This document shows, piece by piece, positions 49,001 to 61,000 of a DNA stretch of 64,000 bases. Numbering within the stretch: the first letter of the stretch is position 1; every line of letters starts with the position of its first letter. The DNA comes from Aselliscus stoliczkanus. Its lineage: Eukaryota; Chordata; Mammalia; Chiroptera; Hipposideridae. The notes below the pieces were generated by a model. It was not told the origin of the DNA, made no database searches, and was given only the letters and a program-made list of their open reading frames with translations. Both the position numbers and the translations under genes were made by a program. The stretch is from assembly GCA_033961575.1 (NCBI GenBank), contig CM066733.1, forward strand, positions 138,496,421 to 138,560,420, given 5' to 3'.

Positions 49001-52000
49001 TTGGGCCACCACCTCACAGAGCACTTGGTTCCAGGAGGTGGTAGTAATGGCAAGAAAAGCATATATAAGTGTTCATGCCTTTGATTTACAAGCATACAGA
49101 GGGGGTCATTCTGTCTTCTCCCAGTCCCTCACTAATTTCACATGTCCACTCACGGTGAGCAAGATAATGGGTTTATTTAAAAAAGTTATTGCAAGTCAAG
49201 GCTAATACCTGAATCAGAATCCTTACCTGGCAAAGGGTTATATAACTCTGATACCTAAATGTCCCCGAGTGTCTGTCTAAGCAGTCATGACATTTCAAAG
49301 GCTCTACCTTTTCTACTCATGTAAAAGTTTCAGCTCATGTTTATAATTAGTTCAGCTTAGAAAGCATTTAGAAAGGCCTCACCTGTTACCAGTTGGAATG
49401 CTCTATGGCTCTGATGCAATACTACTACTCTTGGGGCCGCGCCACAGCCATGATACTGACAATAGCTTGCAATAAATATGTCTTCCTGCTATTTTCAGTA
49501 ACCGAGCTCACTCCTCCCCATGAGAGATACCCATGTTATGAATTTTACACTAGTGTGTTATCAAGAGGTCCTAAGGTGCTATAACCTATATATTAAAAAG
49601 AAAAAGCTCCTTATACTCACAGGAGGCCCCAATACAATTGGCTCTGCTTGCAAATACTGCCCCATGGACAATGGTGGGTTGTGGTACAAAGCCCTTCTGG
49701 GAGATGGAGCCCTGATGGAGGTCATGTATTTCCTTTCTCTTCTGGGAGAGAGGTCTCTTCTTGCCGTGATATCTTTCCCAGGTGACAATGGCCTCCTCGG
49801 GGATAGATGCCTTCTTGGTGAAACATCTCTTTGTGACATCTCTCTTCTCAATGCAGCTTCCTTTCTGGGTGAAAGATGTCTCATGGGTGACAGATCTCTC
49901 CTAGGTGATAAATGTCTTCTGGGTGATAAATCTCCTTTGGGTATCAGGTACCTCTTTGGTGAATTATCTCGACAGGGTGAAGAATCATATCCGGGTGAGG
50001 AATGATGGCTTGAGGGGGAGAAGTCCCTTGGAGAGGAGCTGGGCTCTGAAGACAGCATGCACTCTTCGTCCATACAACTGGGTATGTCTAACCGGTCTTT
50101 GTCTGGTTCTGAGTCTGTACTTTTGCTCTGGAATAACCTCTGGTATTCTGTCATCTGGGTATCTTCACATGAGTCACTTGGTGTCATAAGCTGAGTAACC
50201 TGAATACTTGGCAAAGTAACCAAATAGCTGATCAATGAAGAATGCCCCAGGGAACTATCCGAAGGAACCCCATGGGGTACGGTGCCAACATTCACCGGCA
50301 AGGAGGAGAATCTAGGAGGCTGAGGACTGGTGCTTCTTGATCTGGTTTTTGGTGTCAAATCTCCCTGGTCATCAAAGTCATCGTCATCTTCATCATCATC
50401 ATCATTATCATCTCCATCCTCACCATCTGACTCTTCAGCATCTGAGAACTGATGATCAGTTGAAATGCTGGACATGCTACGCTTCTCAGTTGCCTTCTGC
50501 AAATCTTCCATAGTTTCTGAAAAAAAATTGAACAAAGATAGTGGCGATCAAGCTCTAAATATCAAGGTTAGAAGCTAATTTAGGCCCCATCTCTTTCCCA
50601 AAGCTTTCCTCAACCCTCCAGTCCCTAGAGATAGTTTCATCTCAGAGCTCCTATAACACTGGACACTTACCTCTGTGACTCTACATTGGTTCTTGTCTTT
50701 TTATGTCCCTATCTGATTTCATCCCCACGCTACAATAAAAACTCCAGAGTAGGACCTTGTATGTCAGACCTCACACCACTTATAGAAAACACTCAACAAA
50801 TGGGTACGTAATGTTGTAAACAATGATGTTAGAGGAAAAAGACAAGCAACAACCTGTCTGTACAGGTATAAGCTTATGTGTACGTGGTGTAACTTAGGAG
50901 GTTAGGGCAACCCTCAGGTTTTCTATTGAGGTTAATGATGATTTTGTTTTTCCTATTCCATTTCCTCTTAACAGCAAAATTAACACATGAAAATGCTTTT
51001 CAAATTTCCCTGAAAGTTTCATAAAATTTAAATAACTATTACAACACAATTACACTAGATATCCTTTATTGTTCTAGACTGAAATATTTTCATAGTAAGA
51101 CCTTCCTCCCTCCTTAGGTCAGAACTGAAATGCATTTAATATTTCTTCTCACTAAGTTTCAAGCAGTTCAATGTGTCAGACTTGATGTGATCAGTTTTTT
51201 GAAAAAATATCTAAATTTTTTTTACCACTTTGGCCTCAAAGCAGCAGCACGCATAGTGATGAGGTCAGTGAACTAAATTATGAAATACCTGCTTCCTCGG
51301 TTTCTGTATCATCCACTGATGTCATCGAGACTCCCAACTCCAGGCATTTTTTCATGTGTGCTTTCGATTTCATATGCTTTGTTAGGTTTCCTAGAAAACA
51401 CAGCCAAATAAAGAGGAATCAATTAGTTACCAAAATGATCGCTCCGAATTCAATGTGAAACAAACTAACTTAACACAAATTTGTTTCTACCCATTACCCT
51501 TCCCTGCCTCAAATTTAAGTGGGACAATCCGGTTTCTGAAAGTATCAACCCTTGAGAGCTTTGGTCCAATCTCAGGTTTTCTTCATTCTAGGAGACTTGT
51601 AGAAGTCTAGCGTCTCATCTTTTCAAGAGTAGGTTCCAAGCACAACTGAGAAGCCCAGGCTTTCCTGGCTGAGAAGAGATCTAAGATGTTTGGCCCAAGT
51701 GGGCCAGCCTCCTCGGACTCAATTAAAACCTAAGCTGTGTCATATATCTCAGAGAAACTTCAGAATGAAGTATTATCAAAACACCCACCAAACCCCAGCC
51801 CTTCTGACATTGATCAGATACAGATTAAATTTGCAGGATCCTAAGTAGTCAGAAGTAAAAAATATCCAATCTAACATTAGGGGCAACCTTGTAAATGAAC
51901 TAAAAGATCTATATAAATATTTAGTGACTACTTATAGAGAGCATTATTCTCAATATTTAGCATCTATCTGTTTGGCGTCTGTTAGCAAACTTTATGACAG

Positions 52001-55000
52001 CAGTTTCTCAAGTAATGGAGGAGCAATATTCCCTCTTTATTTATCTTGAAACTACCATTGTTCTAAGAGAAAGGTTTTTATGTCAAATATATAGTATGAT
52101 GACATACATATATACAATTAGGTTTATACATACAAATGCCTGTGTGTTTGTGTAGATTTATATAATTGCTATATGAAATGTAAGAAATTATGAAATTATG
52201 AAAACACTGATCAGCCACCTTTCACTTAGGATCTATGGATATATATATATATTATTCCGTGTCATTCATATGTACCAGGGGTGTCAAAAAAATGTATACA
52301 TATGACTTATATTCATCTTTTATTATTGGGACATATTGAGTATTACAATTTTAATACAGTTTTTTCTTTTCTTAAAATGTTTATACATTTTTTTGGGCAC
52401 GATACATATCCATATCATCTATATCTATATCTATATCATCTATATCTATAAATATATCAAAGGAGATCCAGGAACTAATTCAGTTGTAAGGGCCATAATA
52501 TTATCTATGCCCTTTGATGTGGCTTTAGCAGTGTACCAGCAAATGTCTTATTTTTAAGAGTAGGCTCATTGAATTTGGGTGGAAACTCTCAACCAGCTTA
52601 AATACTTTGTTCCCCTTGTAGGGGTGTTCAGTTTATTATTAATGTAATATATGAGTCATAATTCTAAACCTGGACACTGTTGTTTATTGTTTTATTTATA
52701 TGGCTTTATTTTTTACTTCACATTTTGCTTATTGCTTATATGTCTGTGAATTTAATGAATTTTATGCTATTTAGATAACTCCAAACATAGAAAAATGTCT
52801 AGGCCCCTATTGTTCTGATTATCAAAAAATTAAGTCTACAATTTTTCTAAAAAGCTCAAACATTTTTACACACAGATCATCAAGAAGTATAAAATCTGTA
52901 AATTATTAAATGTATCTATAAATTAATGGAAATTACCTGCTTTTCTGCAAGTGTGAGAGTAACCATGCATGTGAAGGGGTATGGATGTTGGGTGTGTCAA
53001 GATCATTTATTTAGATCTCAATACCTTCTCCTATATTTTTTATCTCCTATATTTTTTATCTCCACCTGTTTCAAGGCTTTGAGTTCTCATTTTCCAGGAA
53101 GGTTTGTCATTAGAAATCTGGCTCTGAAACAACCCCACCCTGGCTTTAGTTTATTGAAATCTTGAACTTCTGACGGGATTCCAGCAAGGAGAGGAGAGCA
53201 GGAGGCTGGGGGAAGAGTGCTGAAGGAACGGCACAGGCATGGAGGAAATACCGGCCTCCAAGTCTGAGCTCAGATGCCATGGTTTTGGACAATAGGCATT
53301 TCAGCGGGAGCTAAAATCTAGTAGAGTTTCCCAGGATGGTCTGCCCATTTTAAGATGCTGAGACATTTCCACATTCCCTAAGGGTGACTAGGAAACTCAA
53401 ATAATGACCTAGGATACATTATTTCCTGCTAACCTCAAGGACAGTGATTCAGAGCCAAATTTAATTGGATTTTTTAAATAAAATCTAGAAATATGACGTT
53501 TCTTCACCCAGTGTTTCACACAGCTCTACCTGCAGCCAAATCATATGCCCAATAAAGATATATCAGTTGCAATGGCTGGCGGATTAACAGTATTTTCCAA
53601 AACTAAAGTTTATATTCTCTTATCTCCCATGGAGCTCAGTGAAATTTTACATAAAAGGCAAAGGTGAATGTTATTTAAAGGACGTTATGTTTATTTCTTT
53701 TGAAATGCCAATGAACACTCCCTTCCCCTTTTTCTGGCTTCAGATAAAGCATTCTTGTAATACAAATACCTTGTTAATGAAGAAGAAACAGATATATTGA
53801 CAGGCTACATATATATACTTCTGACAAACCAATGAAACAATTCAGAATTTTGGCTATCAGAGAAAATAGGTACACATATTTCTCTACCAAAGATTATTTG
53901 ATATTTATCTTTTATTATCTATTTGATGTTATCCATTTGATATTTATTTTTCTTGATGGATAGTGGAGTAGACTAGTTGGTATGCAAATTTAAGGTTAAA
54001 ACATTGGAGATGCTACAAGGTTGGTGAGGGGTTGTTCAAGAATCCATTCGCTCTAACGTGCTTCTACAGTAAGTAGTAAAACATCTTCTACAAAAGTCAA
54101 ACCACTTCAGGTTCATTAGTGTTTGTTTTCTGAGAACCCTGGGCTTAGGAGCATTTTCATGATTTTATAAAATGATAAAAACATAATCAAAGAAATCTTC
54201 TTGGGTAAAATACTTCATATAAATTCACCTGTTAAACACAGACTTTTTTTGAAATGACAGAATATTATTTCAAGGCAAGTCTTTATTTTGTGAGACTAGC
54301 AGTTGTAGCCTGAGAGTAAGAAATTGTCTCTGTGCTGATAAATACACAGAACCCAAGTTATCAAATTTCTATGCATAATTAATGCAACTGTGGATGGAGG
54401 GGCCCACCTGGGAGTCTGTGCATTTCTACATTATTTATAATCTTGAAACTGACCATGGGCACATGTTTTCTTCCCAGCTGCTGCCTTGCTTTTCTAATGC
54501 CACTGCATGGATTGCCTCCCTGCAGTATTTCAATACTGGTACAAAGATTATCTAGACCACATAACATTTCCAACCTGAAGTAATAGCTATCCAGGCAATT
54601 CTGAGCCACATCCTTCAGAGACAACTGGCCTGGGCCCAACTCTATAGCTCTTACTTAGGTCATAAAAGGAGCCTCACTGTCTCATGTATATCCTTTGATC
54701 ACTTACATGAGACAGAAAATGCATTTCGTGGGGTCGTATTTTCACAAATAAAAGCATCTTACTGTGGATGAAAATTAGCTATAAAACACGTTTCAGAATT
54801 TGAAGTAGCCATAAAAAAGTGTTTTTCCCCTTAAAAAAATAAAAATAAAAAAATAAAAAATCAGACCCCACACCTTTTGTTTTGAAGGCGAAGTTACATA
54901 ACTTGCAGACATAAGGCCGGACATCAGTATGAGTGCGGATATGCTTTTTCAGCATGCTTGGCTTCTTGCAGCGAATCCCACACTCTTCACATATGTACTT

Positions 55001-58000
55001 TCCACGACCGCGTCCTCTGACATATACATAATCTTCATTTGACTTATACCTGTTTAAAAAGGAGGGATCCAGTGTGTTTTCAAATACTTTAGCACATTAT
55101 ATGACCAAACCAAAAGCTAAACATTTGCATGGCACATTGTTCTGAGGGACTTTTACAAACAATTAATCAACCTTACTTCTGGGAAGTCTATGAAATTTAT
55201 GCAGTACATGCCTGAAAGAACTAGATAACAGATTGGGCATTGTAAATAAAATGTATTTTTTTTTTTTCTACACAGAGTTCAACATGGAATTGTCTCTTCT
55301 ATTGAGTGTGAATATGGGGACATGGTAGAGACATTCAAACGGGCTTCTATAAGCCTCAACGAGTTGCAGAGTTGTATCTTACTACTTCTGGATTCTAGTA
55401 AAACTTCCAACCAAGAAACATCCAAAAAGTTATACCAACATGATCAAATCATCATACGTCATACATTATTACATCATTGAAGATGTGCATGCACAACACA
55501 CATGCCCCTTGAAATTTGCTAAAATTAATATAACTGATAATAAAATCCTTTGCAAGTTTCTACTCTATTTTTACAATCCTGGCACAAAAGTGCCTCAGAA
55601 ATTTCTAGCTTCAACAGGCTGAACTGAGATCATCAACTGTTGCCTACAAGTTTGATCTGCTCTTCCTGAGGACCATGAATCTATACTAAAGTGGAGTCTA
55701 AATTTCAAGTGACTTCTGAAAGGTACTGTTACATAATGCAAATTAGAGATTCTATTTTTCAATCAAATTTGCATTGGTTTCCAGAAGGATTTAATTGACA
55801 GGTTTGAAAGGATGTCTGAGGTTATCTAGTTGAATAAAATCAGATAGATGAACGAAGTACTAGGTGTTCACTGTATTCACTGTGGTAATCAAAAGAAAAA
55901 CCTACCCAGTGTGCAAACATCACATTTTGTTTAGAATGCAATGACATGGAGTGTAGTAGCATTCTACTGAATAATTCAATAAATTTCATCTCTTAAATCA
56001 CAGCTAGGTTAGAACTATGAGTCGAATGTCATTCTTGGAAAGGTATTCCTTTTGAATTCTTTCTACAGTTTCAAATGGTAAACTGACATACAAAATACCC
56101 TAACACTCTCGTTTGACTTAAAGGCACTAGATTTACAGCTGTTTTTTTATGTTCTACGACCACTGCAAACTTCTGTATTTGTCCTAGCTAATCCACCATC
56201 AGGAATCAAAGCAAGTTCAACTTCATTTGTCTAAAGTACTGACGGGTTTTTAAGAGAGAAAATCTATCCACATATCTAGAAACCAACTCTGCTATGGATG
56301 CTATTTAATCTTAACATTATCTACTTTCTGATTAGTGCCAATCCAGGTAAGAATTAAGTAGTATCAAGAACATGAATACTTAATTTTACTTGCTTTTTGC
56401 TCCCTTAAATCTGTCCCCTTTCACAAGGATTCTAGTGTCAACTTGTTCTTCAAAACTATTTTATCTCACATTCTCTTTTGTAATAAAGTATAAAAGAGCG
56501 TAAGTATTTTTCACCTTTTGATTTCACTATTTTGTGCCCTTAATTAGATGAAATCACACCTGTGGAACATAGGATAAAACAAGTAATTTCAAAGAAAGCT
56601 AGTTTTATTCAGGGAAGGATATGTTAAGCTTATTATAGCCCATCATTATAGTTGATGGGAAATAAATTTTGTCTTCAAATAACAATTTTATTTTAATGTC
56701 TTAGCCTATTAATTTGATTTCAGAATAAAAATACAGTAAAATTCTGTAGGAAATTTAACTGTATATTAGAAAAATCTGTACAAATAAAATATTTACCATT
56801 CAACAGTTCTGTAGACCCATGAATCTACTTGGTATGAGAATTAATATGTTTGTAAAAATAATTTAAAATATGTTAAATTAATAAATCTATGAATTAGATA
56901 ATATAAGAAACACATACACTTAAAATATTGGTCAGTAATACCATATTTTGTTGTGTATAATGCACTCCCGTGTATAATGCACACCTACGGTTTAGGCCCA
57001 AACTTTCAGGGAAACGGAATTAGTACTAGCTATATATAATGTGCATTCTTATTTTTCCCTCACAAATTTGGGCAAAACAGTGCACATTTACACAGCAAAA
57101 TACAGTACTTTTTTTCACCAAAATAAGACTTGGTAATACACTGTTTGGAATGAATGCCTAGTCACCACCAGGCAGAAGTTGGGTCACAGATTAAGAAATG
57201 ATTGGGACTTAGCCCATAACATGGGGTAATGAAAGGAGAAAGAAATGAAATATGGGCACAATCCTTTAGGATCATCAAAACACAGCAATAAAATGTTCAC
57301 ATACGCTTTTTCACTTGTGTCCTTCGTTAGTGGAGATGGGTTCCCCAAAGCATAGAGTAACTGAAGGTCTCTCTAATCTAGTACAAGTGTACTGCTATGA
57401 AGAAGACTGCTGAATGTAAGAGGGTTGATTCAGTCACAGGGACCTCTCAGTCTCTGAGGAAAGATAAAATCTATATTTCTCTCGTTTGTGTTAAAAGATG
57501 AGGGATGTCAAAAATACTGAGACAAGCTTCATGACTACATACAACTGTGGTTTTAGTGGTGAAAATACTAGACATCCATCCATGGGGGGGGGCAAACCTA
57601 ACAGGGGACCAACTTTAATCATCCATCTCCAAACTAGTAATCTATATGAGAAATCAATATTTTATATCACTAAACATTCAACATTCTATAGTCAAACAGA
57701 TAACATTATTTTGTCCTCCAAATATAATGGGAATAGATTCATGCTCATGGAAATATGGAAATTATAGATCTGTTGTTCAGATAAGGATATTTACATCATA
57801 ATCCACTAAATGGGGTTAATGTACTTTAACATTTTTCAATTTTGAAAGCAAAAATCTGGGTTTTTTTTCCTTCCATTGACTGGACTGAAGATACATTTTT
57901 TTTATTGAAATCTAAAACTCGACAGTACATATATCTGTAATTTTTCTTAACTACCCAGGTAACAAAGTCATTGAACCTCATTACTTGTGTTTCTACAACT

Positions 58001-61000
58001 CAGAATTCAGCATTTAAAAAGAAATTCCTAAAGACAGAGAAGTGTCACAGACCAGAGGAATTTGGGGAAACATAACAACTACATGCCACGTGGTACCCTG
58101 GCCTGGTGGCCTGGAACAGAAAGAGGAAGTGGTGAAATCCGGAAGTGGTCAAGTCTGGAATTTAGGTAATAGTAAAAGCAATAAAACAAACAGATTAACT
58201 AGTTCCTATGATTACACAGGAGCGTGCATGATTGCATTTTTGTAAGCACAAAATAAAAATATGTGCATTAATAACACAACAAATACCCATTAAAAATAAT
58301 ATTAAAGAATAAACACGCTTTCAAGATTGCACCAATTTAGTCGATTTCATAGTAAATTAGAAGCATGAAAATTTAAAGCAGAGGTTCAAACTGTATACAA
58401 CAGGGACATTTTCATTACAAGCAAGTCACGAAAGCAAGATGAACTCATTATCTGTTACCAGCCAGACTTCAGAAATGTGAATAGAAAAGTAATTCGCTTT
58501 ACACTTCTAACCCGAGTAGATACATTTTTTTTTCCCATGCAGACATTCAGTACCATTTGCTCTGACTTAAAACTGAATAGTTTACATTTGCACTTGTGTT
58601 TCCTTACCCTCCTTCAAAGATTTTAATTCGGATTGGCTCAGTGTGTTTGGATCCAATATCTTTATCTCCATGAATATCTCCTTTCCCTCTTTCCTTTAAG
58701 ATATTTCCCACTAATTTCCTTTCTAATTTGCTGCCAAATAAAAAGGACGTATCAGGTTTCATCTGTAGGATAAAAAAAGAGAATCATTTCATATGCTTTC
58801 TCTAAGACAAAGGGGAAGCCCACACTTTCAGCTCTTCTATGATCTCTGAAAATTAGCTTCAATTCTATGCTAAAAGGCCATGAGAGAGTTACATAAAATA
58901 AGTGATAATAGGGATAAAATCAGAAAAGAATGACAGCATCTACTGAATAAATTCAACCTTTTGTTAAAGAAAAAATACTCCTTTAACATACTGCACAACA
59001 CTAATAAAAACTTTAAAAACATGTTCTATATTCTGAAGTAGCAATGAAAGCCCTCTTTATTAATGAAGGAAATATTTTCAAAAATTTTGAAGGGAAATGG
59101 TGATTGAAATAAGTGAAAAATATTTTTAAACCCTCCATTTGCTTATTTAACAGCTTAACATAAATTCCAAAGTACCCTTTATTAATAGTTTTATAAGTTT
59201 ACATGTCAGGCATGAATTGTTCATTTTTTAAACAAACCAGGTAATCATGAGGGACAATGAGTTTTGAAAAAGATCTATAGAAAACACATTTTAGGAAAAA
59301 GTACTGCCAATGAGAACAACACACTCCGAAGTTTGCAAAGTTCAGCTCTCACACCCTGCCTGCCTCCTGGCTGATCTTTTCTTTCAGCGTCCTCTCTCTG
59401 TTCTATGTTCCCATTTCACAATTTCTGAATTCCTCGCATCAAAAGAAAAGTCAATCTGCTAGGTTATTAACCCAGGTCAGAAGGAAGAAGAACCCAAAGG
59501 AATTGGTCCCTGAGGTGAAATTTCATGGCACCTGGATGAAGGAGACACTTGTTGCTTGGGACTTTCCTAAGACCCTGTTCACTAGGTTCATGCCAGTGGC
59601 TGCTCTCATCCATGAGCAGGACCAAGGCTGCAGAGGACTCCCCCAACTCTGACTTTCATCTTACTATATTTTTAGACCATATGTCCTTCGCTATGTATTC
59701 TCCTTAGCAATCACATCTACAGTACAGGATGCTTTCAAGAACAATATTCGTTACCTGAGTGAACTGCTTCCAAGCACTTGATGATGTCAGCTTGCCAGTT
59801 CCAGGCCTGTGCATAGCAGCCAGAGTATAAATTTCTGCTGTGATTTTTTGCTTGGACCTCAGAAGAGCCAGAGTGGTCTTGGTGTTCAATCCTGATGGGT
59901 TTGGGTTACAGGAACTAATGCACCATGAAGCATAAACCGAGGATTTAAAGGTGGCCTGTTGCACGTAATTGGGTTTTGTATAATTCAAGAAGCACCAACT
60001 AACAGTAGTTGTTGTCCGAAGACTAGGGAACTGAAGAATCTGCTGGAAATCCGCCACATCCGTGAAAACCAGAGTTGAGTTTGCCACTTTCCCACTTGGG
60101 CCGGAGGCCATGTGGACCAGCATGCCAACAGGCAGCTTCTGGACCCTTCCTTGCTCTTCAAGCTGAGTGTCCCCCTGTGGCAATGACGAACTCTGTGGGC
60201 TCATGCTCATATCTGAGGCTGTCTCATCAATATCTAACTCATCCGAGGACTCTCTGCTTTCCGAAGGCCCACTGGACTTTTGCCCGAGAGAAGGTGCCCT
60301 GGAGATGGGCGGGAATGGCTCTCTCAAGGGCATGCTCGCAGGCGGATGGTCTTGAGATGAGGAGGGGGACAGTGAGGAGAAGGAAGATGACCCCGACTGC
60401 ACGCCATCCTTCGGCTCAGAAGCACAGCCTTGGCGAACGAGCTGAGGTTTCTGTGGGCGGGCGAGGTCCTTTTTGATATCTGAGTTGGTTAGCTCCACAG
60501 CACTAAGCTCCTCCACAATCTGTCCATACATCTTTTCTTCTTTGACCCTTTTCTGCTGCTTCGTTTCCATGAAGAGTTCTAAGCTGCTGGCTGGAGAAAG
60601 CATACGCTTGCTGCCTCCCAGGGTGGCGACACCATCAGAGGTGGAAGGTAAGCACAAGGGAATTGAGGATTCTAAGTCCAGGGGTAAGGTCTGAGGCACT
60701 TTCCAGATGGGGTACTTTTCCAAGCCGGCCTGCTGCCCCAGCATCTGGGCAATGTTAAACCCTATCCCTTGCATGGCTGAGTTGGTTACCAGTGTTCTCT
60801 GCGTCATATTCTCATCAACTTTGCATATGACAATCGCAGGACTGTTCTGCCCAAGTATCTGAGAAATACTTGTGTACATGACACTCCCATAGGATGGGAC
60901 GTGGGTCTGGATCCTAACAGGAACCACTGTTCCCGGTAAGGACTGTAAGGGCCCAGTGTTTGCCAAGGTGAAATCTTCTTGAAGAACTTGCTCCGAGGGA

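Larger units (their letters stand above)
45569..49620 (-). other. HIVEP2: HIVEP2 last intron (4,052 bp, phase 0)
   Basis: Donor GTGAGT, acceptor TTTGCAG at 45569. It holds two SINEs (45757-45913 and 45975-46111), an ATTC microsatellite (45631-45690) and a 220-bp GA-rich tract (47531-47752). No further coding exon was found. Confidence 0.9.
51391..54873 (-). other. HIVEP2: HIVEP2 intron splitting zinc finger 2 (3,483 bp, phase 1)
   Basis: Lies between the cysteine half and the histidine half of the second ZAS-C finger. It contains an A-rich run at 54833-54860 just inside the donor, a MITE at 52275-52402, a TATC-rich microsatellite at 52403-52460, an AT dinucleotide run near 52240, and a short 16-bp tandem near 53034-53065. 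No other exon is seen. Confidence 0.9.
55050..58607 (-). other. HIVEP2: HIVEP2 intron (3,558 bp, phase 2)
   Basis: AT-rich intron between the linker exon and the first ZAS-C finger exon; donor GTAAGG, acceptor TTAAACAG. It contains a small inverted-repeat DNA element at 56941-57105 and an old L1 3' fragment near 58040-58170. The rest shows nothing recognisable. Confidence 0.9.

Noticed and set aside
54379..54639. 86-codon minus-strand frame inside a HIVEP2 intron, considered as an extra exon
   Set aside because: No in-phase splice sites, and the neighbouring exons already join in frame without it.
58760..58762. ATG at the first codon of the 155-bp exon as an internal start
   Set aside because: It follows a good acceptor with matching phase-0 donor upstream, and the methionine is internal in HIVEP2.
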